Source: Mycobacterium sp. 1165178.9 (GTDB lineage Bacteria; Actinomycetota; Actinomycetes; Mycobacteriales; Mycobacteriaceae). Taken from it: DNA of 35,961 bases. This document shows, piece by piece, positions 7,710-15,618 of this stretch (position 1 is the stretch's first letter; each line of letters opens with the position of its first letter). Both the position numbers and the translations under genes were made by a program. Location of the stretch: NCBI RefSeq assembly GCF_001673555.1, contig NZ_LZMB01000103.1, positions 1 to 35,961 on the forward strand, given 5' to 3'. The notes beneath the pieces are model-generated. The model was given only the letters and a program-made list of their open reading frames with translations. It was not told the origin of the DNA and ran no database searches.

Positions 7710-8828
7710 ATGAAGACGATGCCCACCGCCGAACAGCGCGAGTTCGCTGCGGCCCTGCGCGCACTGCTGGCCGCCGAGAACCCGATCGGACTGGTGCGCG
7801 CCCTCGACGAACCCGGGGCGGACCGCCGCACGCCGGCATTGTGGAAGGCCCTCGCCGATGCGGGCGTCTTCGGCCTGGCGATCATCGAGGAGTATGGCGG
7901 GGCCGGCGGCTCCCTCGACGACCTCGCCGTCTTCTACACCGAGGCCGGCCGCGCGCTGTGCCCGACGACGGTGCACAGCAGCGTTCAGGCCGCGCTGGCC
8001 ATCGACCACTTCGGCTCCCAGGACGACAAGGCCCGCTGGTTGCCGTCGCTCGCGTCCGGAAGGGCGCGGGCCACCACCGCGCTCTGGAACGCGCGCGATG
8101 CGGCGCTCGTCGCCCCCGCGTTGCGCGCCGACCGCGCCGCACAACAATGGCGGCTCAACGGAACCGCGGACTACGTCCTCGACGCCGACGTCGCGGACCT
8201 CGTCGTGGTGGCGGCCGCGGCGGACGAGCGCACCCTGGTCTTCGTCGTCGACATCCGCGGTGTCGGCGTGGAACCGCTCGACATGGCCGGCGGCCTCCGA
8301 GCATTCACGCTGCGCTTCGACGACGTCACCGCCGACGCGGCGCTCGACGGGGTCACCGCAGCGGCGCTGCGCCGCCTGGCGAACACAGCCGTGGCGCTGG
8401 GATCACTCGACCTGGTCGGCATCGGCCAGGCGGTGCTGGACCGCACCGTCGACTACACCAAGATGCGCCATCAATTCGGCCGGCCCATCGCGTCGTTCCA
8501 GGCCGCCCAGCATCTGATCGCCAACATGCACATCGCCGTCTCGGCCGCGCGACTGGCCGGGCACGCGGCGGTGTTCTGGCTGGCTAGCGGCCGCGTCGCG
8601 ACCAGGGAGACGGCCATCGCACGCATGCACGCGGCCACCGCGGCACGGCTGATCACGCTGGACGCCCACCAACTGCACGGCGGCATGGGATATGTCACCG
8701 AGACCGACCTGCACCTGTGGAGCGAGCGGGCACGGCTCGGTTCGACTTTCGGCGGCGGAGCCGACGTCGCCGCCGGCTGGCTTGAACAGAGCCTGCACGA
8801 CGAGACAGACGAAGGGGAGCGCCGTTGA
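7710..8828 (+). CDS. Acyl-CoA dehydrogenase, partner subunit (FadE-like)
   Basis: A 372-residue acyl-CoA dehydrogenase-fold protein. It keeps the family's EEYGGAGGS near residue 60 and the FAD-contact segment RHQFGRPIASFQAAQH at 253-268. The usual flavin/substrate loop is missing (TTALWNARD replaces the SEPxAGTD region), and the C-terminal substrate loop is degenerate (FGGGADVAA). It probably pairs with the product of the preceding gene, 22 bp upstream, to make one complete active site. Its end overlaps the next gene by four bases. The start is ATG 7710; ATG 7719 is an alternative. The substrate is not predictable, but the downstream hydratase and aldolase partners suggest a short or branched side chain on a bulky ring CoA ester. 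Confidence 0.92.
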   Translation: MKTMPTAEQREFAAALRALLAAENPIGLVRALDEPGADRRTPALWKALADAGVFGLAIIEEYGGAGGSLDDLAVFYTEAGRALCPTTVHSSVQAALAIDHFGSQDDKARWLPSLASGRARATTALWNARDAALVAPALRADRAAQQWRLNGTADYVLDADVADLVVVAAAADERTLVFVVDIRGVGVEPLDMAGGLRAFTLRFDDVTADAALDGVTAAALRRLANTAVALGSLDLVGIGQAVLDRTVDYTKMRHQFGRPIASFQAAQHLIANMHIAVSAARLAGHAAVFWLASGRVATRETAIARMHAATAARLITLDAHQLHGGMGYVTETDLHLWSERARLGSTFGGGADVAAGWLEQSLHDETDEGERR

Positions 8829-9325
8829 GCGAGGACAGTTTGATCGACGCCGAAGCGGCGTCGCGCGTCGGCACCGTCGCCGCGTCGGCGACCGGCGAGG
8901 TGAACCGGCGCGATTGGCAGCGATGGGCGGCGGCGGTCGGGGACCACAACCCGCTGTATTTCGAATCGGATTACGCCAGGGCCAACGGATATCGCGACAT
9001 CATCTGCCCGCCACTGTTCCTGCAGTACGCGATCCTCGGCGTATCGCCGCTCGGATCGCTGCGTCCCGACGGGTCGTCCGGCGCGGTCTCCGGCAGTTTG
9101 GCGTTTCCCCGAGCCCCCAAGCGGATGGCCGGCGGGGAGAGCTTCACGTTTCACCTGCCCGCCTATCACCGCGACGAGATCGAAATGGTCCGAACCATCT
9201 CCTCGATCGTCGAAAAGCAGGGCCGCTCAGGCGCATTCGTTCTCGTCACCTGGCACACGGTGTACCGCAACCAGCGTCGCGACCTGCTGGCCGAGGCGTC
9301 GACATCGATGATCGCCCGCCCCTAG
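8825..9325 (+). CDS. MaoC-like hotdog-fold dehydratase, subunit 1
   Basis: A 166-residue hotdog-fold protein of the FAS1-type dehydratase N-domain/MaoC group, which hydrates enoyl-CoA. The hydratase-2 signature appears as GDHNPLY at residues 39-45. The Asp40 position is kept, but the His expected at the end is Tyr45. The start is TTG at 8825, overlapping the previous stop (TTGA), and is supported by AGGGGAG at an ideal distance; no nearby ATG or GTG gives the conserved N-terminus. With the following gene it probably makes a heteromeric enoyl-CoA hydratase in the manner of ChsH1/ChsH2 of cholesterol side-chain breakdown. That pairing is inferred from adjacency and incomplete motifs. Confidence 0.85.
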   Translation: MSEDSLIDAEAASRVGTVAASATGEVNRRDWQRWAAAVGDHNPLYFESDYARANGYRDIICPPLFLQYAILGVSPLGSLRPDGSSGAVSGSLAFPRAPKRMAGGESFTFHLPAYHRDEIEMVRTISSIVEKQGRSGAFVLVTWHTVYRNQRRDLLAEASTSMIARP

Positions 9326-9341
9326 AAAGGCCCTGTGCGCT

Positions 9342-9800
9342 ATGACCGACCCACGGGTGTTTCACCAGCCTTTCTTCGAAGACATCGCCGTCGGCGAGCA
9401 CCTTCCCACGCTGACCGTCACCGTCGACGAAACCCAGATGTTCTTTTTCAGCGCCGCCACCTATAACGGCCACCGGATTCACTACGACAAAGAGTGGGCG
9501 CGCGACACCGAAGGCTACGACAACGTCCTGGTTCACGGTCCCCTGCAGGCGGCGCTGCTGGCCCGTGCCCTCGGCGACTGGATCGGCGGGCGCGGGCGGC
9601 TGGTGTCGTTCTCGGTGCAGAACCGGGCGGTCGCGTATCCCGGCGAGTCGCTCTGCTTTACCGGTGACCTCACCGGTAAGCGAGTGAGCGACAACGGAAC
9701 CGGCCTGGTCGACCTCGTGATCGCCGGCCGCCGCGAGGACACGATCCTGATGCCGGGGACCGCGACCGTCGAGCTGCCGATGCGGGGACCCCGGCCGTGA
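9342..9800 (+). CDS. MaoC-like hotdog-fold dehydratase, subunit 2
   Basis: A 152-residue hotdog-fold protein with SAATYNGHRIHYD at 37-49, a variant seen in HTD2/MaoC-type hydratases. His47 and Asp49 are present, while the canonical Gly-Asp pair is Tyr-Asn. VHGPLQAALLARAL follows at 64-77. It lies 16 bp after subunit 1 and overlaps the thiolase start by four bases (GTGA). The likely role is hydration of the enoyl-CoA made by the dehydrogenase pair to a 3-hydroxyacyl-CoA, with catalytic residues shared between the two MaoC chains. A homodimeric hydratase cannot be excluded, because this subunit keeps the histidine. Confidence 0.87.
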   Translation: MTDPRVFHQPFFEDIAVGEHLPTLTVTVDETQMFFFSAATYNGHRIHYDKEWARDTEGYDNVLVHGPLQAALLARALGDWIGGRGRLVSFSVQNRAVAYPGESLCFTGDLTGKRVSDNGTGLVDLVIAGRREDTILMPGTATVELPMRGPRP

Positions 9801-10999
9801 CGGGACTGCGCGGCGAGGCCGCCATCGTCGGCATCGCGGAGTTGCCCGCGGAACGCCGTCCCACCCGCGCGCCGCTGTTCACCCTCGACCAGTACGCGGT
9901 GCTGGCGAAGATGGTGATCGAAGACGCCGGAGTCGATCCTCGCTGCATCAACGGCCTGCTCACTCACGGCGTCGCCGAGTCGGCCATGTTCGCACCGGCT
10001 ACCCTGTGCGAATACCTCGGTCTGGCATTGGATTTCGGTGAGCGAGTCGATCTCGGCGGAGCCACCGCCGCCGGAATGATCTGGCGTGCGGCGGCGGCCG
10101 TGGAACTCGGCATCTGCGACGCCGCGCTCGCCGTCGTACCCGGATCGGCGTCGGTGCCCCAGTCTGAGCGGCGACCCGTACCCGGGCCGAACTGGTATGG
10201 GGCGTCTTCGAACAACTATGGCTCGCCGCAAGCCGAATTCGAGATCCCCTACGGCAACGTGGGCCAGAACGCGCCCTACGCACAGATCGCCCAGCGCTAC
10301 GCGTCGGAATTCGGTTACGACCCCGCCGCGGTCGCCAAGATCGCCGTGGACCAACGGACGAACGCGTGTGCGCATCCCGGCGCCGTGTTTCACGGCACCC
10401 CCATCACGGTGACCGACGTGCTAAACAGCCCGATGATCGCCGACCCGATCCACATGCTGGAAACGGTGATGCGCGTCCACGGGGGAGTGGGCGTGCTGAT
10501 CGCCAACGCCGACATCGCCCGCCGCGCCCGCAACCGCCCGGTGTGGATCAAGGGCTTCGGCGAACACATCGCATTCAAGACCCCGACCTATGCGGAGGAT
10601 CTGCTGTCCACCCCGATCGCGCGCGCCGCCGACCGGGCGTTCGCGATGGCCGGGCTGGAGCGTTCCGATGTCGACGTCGCGTCGATCTACGACTGTTACA
10701 CCATCACGGTGCTGATGAGCCTTGAGGACGCAGGATTCTGCGTGAAAGGCGAAGGTATGTCGTGGGTCAGCGAGCACGACCTGACCTACCGCGGCGACTT
10801 CCCGCTCAACACCGCCGGGGGCCAGCTGTCCTTCGGCCAGGCCGGCATGGCCGGCGGCATGCACCACGTGGTCGACGGCGCACGCCAGATCATGGGTCGG
10901 GCGGGCGACGCACAGGTGCCCGACTGCCACACGGCGTTCGTGACCGGCAACGGCGGCATCATGAGCGAACAGGTCGCACTGCTCATGCGGGGTGACTAG
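9797..10999 (+). CDS. Thiolase-fold lipid-transfer protein, probable Ltp2-type retro-aldolase
   Basis: A 400-residue thiolase-superfamily protein of the SCP2/lipid-transfer group. The first half carries DLGGATAAGMIWRAAAAV (85-102) where thiolases have their nucleophilic Cys, and no Cys occurs there. The second half has IYDCYTITVLMSLED (297-311), NTAGGQLSFGQAG (338-350), GGMHHVVDGARQI (353-365) and the C-terminal FVTGNGGIMSEQ. Loss of the nucleophile and a DUF35 gene directly after it match Ltp2, which with the DUF35 domain of ChsH2 splits a 3-hydroxyacyl-CoA by retro-aldol reaction instead of thiolysis. I infer the same chemistry here. The GTG start at 9797 overlaps the preceding stop. Confidence in the fold is high; the aldolase role is moderate. 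Confidence 0.88.
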   Translation: MTGLRGEAAIVGIAELPAERRPTRAPLFTLDQYAVLAKMVIEDAGVDPRCINGLLTHGVAESAMFAPATLCEYLGLALDFGERVDLGGATAAGMIWRAAAAVELGICDAALAVVPGSASVPQSERRPVPGPNWYGASSNNYGSPQAEFEIPYGNVGQNAPYAQIAQRYASEFGYDPAAVAKIAVDQRTNACAHPGAVFHGTPITVTDVLNSPMIADPIHMLETVMRVHGGVGVLIANADIARRARNRPVWIKGFGEHIAFKTPTYAEDLLSTPIARAADRAFAMAGLERSDVDVASIYDCYTITVLMSLEDAGFCVKGEGMSWVSEHDLTYRGDFPLNTAGGQLSFGQAGMAGGMHHVVDGARQIMGRAGDAQVPDCHTAFVTGNGGIMSEQVALLMRGD

Positions 11000-11001
11000 G
11001 C

Positions 11002-11403
11002 ATGAGTTATCCCGTCCCCGAGCCCACGCCCGTTTCGCAGCCGTTCTGGGACGGCCTGGCGCAGCATCGGATCCTGGTGCAGTACTCGCCGTCATCACAG
11101 CGCTACGTGTTCTATCCGCGCTTGCTGGCTCCGGGCACACTAGCCGACGACCTGGAATGGCGCGAAATCGACGGTGCCGGAACGCTGTACACCTTCACAA
11201 TCGCCCACCGGCCCACCGGCCCGCCGTGGCAGGACGTGCTGCCGCAGCTGCTCGCGGTGGTGCAGGTCGATGCCGGGCCGAAATTCAGCACCGAGTTGGT
11301 GGACGTCGACCCGCGCGACATCCGGATCGGGATGCGGGTGGAGCCGGTGTTCTACGATCTGCCTGAAGAGGGCATCACCCTCCTGAAATATCGGCCCGCA
11401 TGA
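11002..11403 (+). CDS. DUF35 OB-fold protein, partner of the thiolase-fold aldolase
   Basis: A 133-residue protein with the DUF35 layout: an N-terminal helix (PVSQPFWDGLAQHRILVQY), a rubredoxin-like segment ending in YPR, then an OB fold with GAGTLYTFTIAHRP and a final YDLPEEGITLLKYRP. Family members normally carry two C-x2-C pairs binding zinc before the YPR; here the segment is QYSPSSQRYVFYPR, with no cysteine anywhere in the protein. The zinc site is therefore lost. The gene follows the thiolase by two bases, the usual pairing for a thiolase-DUF35 complex, and overlaps the esterase start (ATGA at 11400). It probably stabilises the aldolase and shapes its CoA site. Confidence 0.88.
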   Translation: MSYPVPEPTPVSQPFWDGLAQHRILVQYSPSSQRYVFYPRLLAPGTLADDLEWREIDGAGTLYTFTIAHRPTGPPWQDVLPQLLAVVQVDAGPKFSTELVDVDPRDIRIGMRVEPVFYDLPEEGITLLKYRPA

Positions 11404-12392
11404 CCTTGGCGACGAGGTCGGAGGTGCACATGGACGACTCGTTCGACGGCGTGGTGCAGACGCTGCTCGACCAGTTGAACGCCGGATTTCCGCGCGTCGA
11501 GAACATGACCGGCCCGCAGGCGCGCGCCGCGGTGGCCGAGCGCCGTATGCCGGTGAACAACTTCGACGACGTCCGCAGCGCCAGCGACCGCAAGGTTCCA
11601 GGCCCCGGCGGAGCGGTGCCGGTACGCATCTACGAGCCACACGGTGGACCGTCGGGGGGCCGTGCCGCGATCGTGTTCTACCACGGCGGCGGATTTGTCT
11701 TCTGCGACATCGATTCTCACGATGGATTCTGCCGGGCCCTGGCGCGGGGCGCCCAAGCCGTGGTGGTCTCCGTGGACTACCGCCTTGCCCCGGAGCATCC
11801 CGCCCCGGCGGCGGCACTCGACGCGTTCGCGGTGTTCCGCTGGGCGGTCGACCACGCCCCCGACCTTGGCATCGACCCGGCGCGCACCATGGTTGCCGGT
11901 GATAGTGCCGGCGGCAACCTGGCAGCGGTCACCGCCATCGGATGCCGCGACCGCGGCGTCACACCACCCGCCGCGCAGCTGCTGATCTACCCGGCTATCG
12001 ACCCGACGTTCGACACCGAGAGTTATCAGCGCTACGCCACAGGGTACTTCAACACCCGCGCCGCGATGCAGTGGTACTGGAGCCAATACCTGGGCGCACA
12101 AACGGTTTTCGACCCCCCCTATCTGGTGGCCCCGGCCCGCGCGCCCAGCCATGCGGGTCTGCCGCCGGCGGTGATCGTGACGGCCGGGCTAGATCCCCTG
12201 CACAGCGAGGGCTGCGACTACGCGCGCCGGTTGCGCCACGCGGGAGTGCCCGTGGTGCACCGCGACTTTCCCGGGCTGTTCCACGGCTTCATGACGATCC
12301 AGGGGTTTCCGCCGGCGGCATCGGCACAACATCTGGTCTGCGCCGACCTGCTCGAGCTGCTGCATCCGGCGGACCGAAGCGCGGTGTCGTGA
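11400..12392 (+). CDS. Alpha/beta hydrolase, HSL/Lip-type esterase
   Basis: A 330-residue HSL-family esterase. It has the oxyanion HGGG at 95-98 (YHGGGFVFCD), DYRLAPEHPAPAA at 126-138, GDSAGG at 167-172 with nucleophile Ser169, Asp265 (TAGLDPL) and His295 (LFHGF), so the triad is complete. It resembles LipH/LipI/NlhH-type mycobacterial esterases of about 320 residues. It overlaps the DUF35 gene by four bases and the monooxygenase by four bases (GTGA), so it is translationally coupled to both. Lying next to a Baeyer-Villiger-type monooxygenase, it is a natural candidate to hydrolyse the ester or lactone product, though this is inference from position. ATG 11430 is an alternative start. Confidence 0.92.
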   Translation: MTLATRSEVHMDDSFDGVVQTLLDQLNAGFPRVENMTGPQARAAVAERRMPVNNFDDVRSASDRKVPGPGGAVPVRIYEPHGGPSGGRAAIVFYHGGGFVFCDIDSHDGFCRALARGAQAVVVSVDYRLAPEHPAPAAALDAFAVFRWAVDHAPDLGIDPARTMVAGDSAGGNLAAVTAIGCRDRGVTPPAAQLLIYPAIDPTFDTESYQRYATGYFNTRAAMQWYWSQYLGAQTVFDPPYLVAPARAPSHAGLPPAVIVTAGLDPLHSEGCDYARRLRHAGVPVVHRDFPGLFHGFMTIQGFPPAASAQHLVCADLLELLHPADRSAVS

Positions 12393-13984
12393 CCGAAGTC
12401 AGCGATGTCGTCGTCATCGGTGCCGGTTTCGCCGGCCTTTACGCCGTGCACCGGGCCGCCTCGTCGGGCCTCTCGGTGACCGCGATCGAGGCCGCCCCCG
12501 ACGTTGGCGGCACATGGTACTGGAACCGCTACCCCGGGGCGCGCTGCGACGTCGAAAGCTTGGACTATTCCTATTCTTTCGACGAAGGACTGCAACAGAG
12601 CTGGCAGTGGACCGAACGCTTCGCCGCCCAGCCGGAGATCCTGGCCTACCTGCGACACGTCGCCGACCGCTTCGATCTGCGGCGCCACTATCGGTTCGGC
12701 GTCGACGCCGTCGGCGCGACGTTCGAGCGGGGTCGCTGGCATGTCGACACCGCGTCGGGCGACGCGTTCGCCGCGCAATTCCTGTTGTGCGCAACCGGCT
12801 GCCTGTCGGCGGTGAACCGGCCGAATATCCCGGGCGCCCAGGACTTCTCGGGCGAGGTGTATTTCACGGCCGCCTGGCCCCGCGAAGATCCCGAGCTGCG
12901 CGGCAAGCGGGTGGGCCTGATCGGCACCGGATCTTCCGGCATCCAGGTGGCGCCGATCATCGCCGCGAACGCCGATCGCCTGGTGGTATTCCAGCGGTCC
13001 GCGAACTACACCATCCCGATGCCCAACCGGCCGTGGTCGGCACAGGAGCAGCGAGAAATCCAGGAGCGGTACCCCGAGCGCCGCCGGCTTTCCGCCTACG
13101 CGCCGGCCGGCACCCCGCACGGCACCTACCACAAGAACGCCGTCGACACCGACGCCCACGAGCGGTGCGAGGCGCTGTGGAAGCGCTGGCGCGAAGGCGG
13201 CGTCCTGTTCGCCAAGACGTTCCCCGACCAGACCAGCGACCTGGCCGCCAACGACGTCGCCAGGACGTTCGCCGAGGAGCGGATCCGGGAGATCGTCGCC
13301 GATCCCGTCGTCGCAACGGATCTCATCCCGGTCGATCACCCGATCGGGACCAAACGGATCTGCACCGACGACGGCTACTACGCCACGTTCAACCGCGACA
13401 ATGTCCGGCTGGTCAACCTGCGCCGCGAGCCCATCGAAGCCATCACCGCCGACGGAGTGCGAACCGGCTCGGCTACATATCCCTGCGACGTGCTGGTCTT
13501 CGCGACCGGGTTCGACGCCATGACCGGCGCGTTGACCCGAATCGATCCCAAAGGCCCGGGGGGACAACGACTATGCGACATCTGGGCGGACGGCCCGGTA
13601 ACGTTCCTCGGCCTCATGGTGCCGGGGCTGCCGAACCTGTTCACCATCAGCGGACCGGGCAGCCCGTCGGTGCTGGCGAACATGGTGCTGCACGCCGAGG
13701 TTCAGGTCGACTGGGTCACCGAACTGGTGCGGACCGCGCGACGGCAAGGGGTGAGCGAGGTCGAGCCACGCCGCGATGCGGCGCTCGCCTGGACCCAGCA
13801 CGTAGCCCAGGCGGCCGAGCGCACGCTGTTCCCGAAGGCCGCATCCTCCTGGTACCTGGGCGCCAACATCGAAGGCAAGAAGCGGGTCTTCATGCCCTAC
13901 ATCGGCGGCTTCGGCACCTACCGGCGCCATTGCGACGAGGTGGCCCGCAAGAACTACGCGGGGCTGGTGTTCACGACAAGATGA
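12389..13984 (+). CDS. Flavin monooxygenase of Baeyer-Villiger type with an altered fingerprint
   Basis: A 531-residue flavoprotein monooxygenase. It has an FAD Rossmann motif GAGFAG (11-16), the BVMO-type GGTWYWNRYPGARCD (40-54), an NADPH Rossmann motif GTGSSG (179-184), and ATGFDAMTG in the C-terminal half. These enzymes insert oxygen next to a ketone using NADPH and O2 to give an ester or lactone. The fingerprint F-x-G-x3-H-x3-W-P reads FSGEVYFTAAWP at 153-164, so the usual His is Phe159 (codon TTC at 12863-12865). The start is GTG 12389 overlapping the esterase stop; the frame is open much further upstream, but that part lies inside the esterase gene. The stop overlaps the ligase start (ATGA). 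Ketone oxidation is the best guess; another class B oxygenation is possible. Confidence 0.9.
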   Translation: MTEVSDVVVIGAGFAGLYAVHRAASSGLSVTAIEAAPDVGGTWYWNRYPGARCDVESLDYSYSFDEGLQQSWQWTERFAAQPEILAYLRHVADRFDLRRHYRFGVDAVGATFERGRWHVDTASGDAFAAQFLLCATGCLSAVNRPNIPGAQDFSGEVYFTAAWPREDPELRGKRVGLIGTGSSGIQVAPIIAANADRLVVFQRSANYTIPMPNRPWSAQEQREIQERYPERRRLSAYAPAGTPHGTYHKNAVDTDAHERCEALWKRWREGGVLFAKTFPDQTSDLAANDVARTFAEERIREIVADPVVATDLIPVDHPIGTKRICTDDGYYATFNRDNVRLVNLRREPIEAITADGVRTGSATYPCDVLVFATGFDAMTGALTRIDPKGPGGQRLCDIWADGPVTFLGLMVPGLPNLFTISGPGSPSVLANMVLHAEVQVDWVTELVRTARRQGVSEVEPRRDAALAWTQHVAQAAERTLFPKAASSWYLGANIEGKKRVFMPYIGGFGTYRRHCDEVARKNYAGLVFTTR

Positions 13985-15597
13985 TCGAGACGGTCCAACA
14001 GCTGCTGCGGCAACGTCGCCACGACGACACCCCGGCGCTCGCCTACGGCGAGCGGACCTGGAGCTGGCGCGAGCACCTCGCCGAGGCCGAGACGGAGGCC
14101 GCGGCGCTCATCACGCTCGCCGACACGGCACGACCACTGCATGTCGGCGCGCTCTTGGGTAACTCGCCGGCGATGTTGCGGGCCATGGCGGCGGCCGCGC
14201 TCGGTGGCTACGTGTTGTGCGGGATCAACACCACGCGGCGCGGCGCCGGATTGCTGAACGACATCCGGCGATCCGACTGCCAGATGCTGCTGGTCGACCC
14301 CGAGCATCTCGAGCTGCTGGAAGGGTTGGACCTCAACGGTATTCAGGTACTCGATGTGACCGGCGGTCGCTACGCCGAAGCCACCGGTGCCGCGCCACCA
14401 CTGGTCCCGGTCCGCGAGGTGGCATCCGCCGACACCCTGATGATGATCTTCACCTCGGGCACCAGCGGCGACCCGAAGGTCGTCCGGTTCGCCCATGGCA
14501 TGGCGATCATGTGCGGTGCCAGCCTGATTTATCAATACGATGTCACCGCCGCCGACGTCTGCTACCTGTCGATGCCGCTCTTCCATTCCAACGGTGTCGC
14601 CGCGGGATGGGCGGTGGCCGTCGGCTGCGGGGCCACCATGGTGCCGGCGCGGTTTTCGCCGTCCCGTTTTCTCGACGACGTCCGCCGCTACGGGGTGACA
14701 TACCTGAACTACGTCGGCAAGCCGCTGGCTTTGATCCTGTCCACCCCCGAACGTCCCGACGACGCCGAGAACACCCTGCGGGTTGCGTTCGGCAACGAGG
14801 CCACCGATCGCGACATCGCGGAGTTCGCAAGGCGTTTCGGGTGCCGGGTCATCGATAGCTTCGGCTCTAGTGAATTCGCCGTCATCGTGGTGCGCGAGGA
14901 CGGCACCCCGGCCGGCTCCATCGGCAAGCCGTATCCGGGGGTGAGCATCTACAACTCGGCCACGCTGCGGGAGTGCCAGGCCGCGCGGTTCGACGCGCAC
15001 GGGGCGTTGACCAACTTCGACGAGGCCGTCGGCGAGCTGGTGAACACCCAGGGTGCGGGGCCTTTCGCCGGCTACTACAACGACCCGGGCGCCACCGCCG
15101 AGCGGATGCGGCACGGGATGTACTGGTCGGGTGACCTGGCCTACCGCGACGCGGACGGCTGGATCTATCTCGCCGGGCGGACCGCCGACTGGATGCGGGT
15201 GGACGGGGAGAATTTGGCGGCCGGCCCGATCGAGCGGATTCTGGCGCGGCTGCCCGAAATCAGCCAGGTCGCCGTCTACGCGGTCCCCGACGACCGGGTG
15301 GGCGACCAGGTGATGGCCGCCTTGGTGCTGCGGCCTGGAGCATGCCTGAGCCCGGCTGATTTCGAAAAGTTCCTCGCCGCCCAGCGCGACCTGTCCCCGA
15401 AGGCCTGGCCGCGCTACGTGCGCATCAACGACCAGCTGCCCGCGACCGCGACCAACAAGGTCCTCAAGCGTGCTCTGATCGCCGCGGGTGTCACCGCACA
15501 GGACGGCCAGTTGTGGACGCGGCCCGGGCGCGGCACCGGCTATGCGCCGGTGGGCGAAACCGCCGACGGCCATGCGGCATCCGCCCTGGGATCATGA
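13981..15597 (+). CDS. Acyl-CoA ligase (AMP-binding), FadD1-like
   Basis: A 538-residue ANL-superfamily ligase that activates a carboxylic acid as acyl-AMP and then acyl-CoA. Its P-loop FTSGTSGDPK is at 157-166. Later come a DSFGSSE A5-type motif, YWSGDLAYRDADGWIYLAGR with the hinge aspartate, and a C-terminal TATNKVLKR carrying the catalytic lysine. By recall it resembles M. tuberculosis FadD1 and FadD17 (short FadDs using bulky substrates such as steroid side chains) more than long-chain FadDs. It starts at ATG 13981, overlapping the monooxygenase stop, and is the last gene of the operon. Its product would feed the dehydrogenase pair at the front of the operon. The frame is open about 1.5 kb upstream only because of high GC. 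Confidence 0.92.
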   Translation: MIETVQQLLRQRRHDDTPALAYGERTWSWREHLAEAETEAAALITLADTARPLHVGALLGNSPAMLRAMAAAALGGYVLCGINTTRRGAGLLNDIRRSDCQMLLVDPEHLELLEGLDLNGIQVLDVTGGRYAEATGAAPPLVPVREVASADTLMMIFTSGTSGDPKVVRFAHGMAIMCGASLIYQYDVTAADVCYLSMPLFHSNGVAAGWAVAVGCGATMVPARFSPSRFLDDVRRYGVTYLNYVGKPLALILSTPERPDDAENTLRVAFGNEATDRDIAEFARRFGCRVIDSFGSSEFAVIVVREDGTPAGSIGKPYPGVSIYNSATLRECQAARFDAHGALTNFDEAVGELVNTQGAGPFAGYYNDPGATAERMRHGMYWSGDLAYRDADGWIYLAGRTADWMRVDGENLAAGPIERILARLPEISQVAVYAVPDDRVGDQVMAALVLRPGACLSPADFEKFLAAQRDLSPKAWPRYVRINDQLPATATNKVLKRALIAAGVTAQDGQLWTRPGRGTGYAPVGETADGHAASALGS

Positions 15598-15618
15598 GCC
15601 GGCCGGATGGCGGCGGCC

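Noticed and set aside
11942-12388. Upstream extension of the monooxygenase frame
   Set aside because: It lies inside the esterase gene and has no family sequence. GTG 12389 directly precedes the FAD motif and overlaps the esterase stop.
12218-13567. A 449-codon minus-strand frame
   Set aside because: It is antisense to the flavin monooxygenase, with compositional bias only and no recognisable domain.
12514-13980. Long upstream extension of the acyl-CoA ligase frame
   Set aside because: The extension overlaps the monooxygenase in another frame and is Arg/Pro-rich without motifs. ATG 13981 gives the conserved family N-terminus and overlaps the monooxygenase stop.
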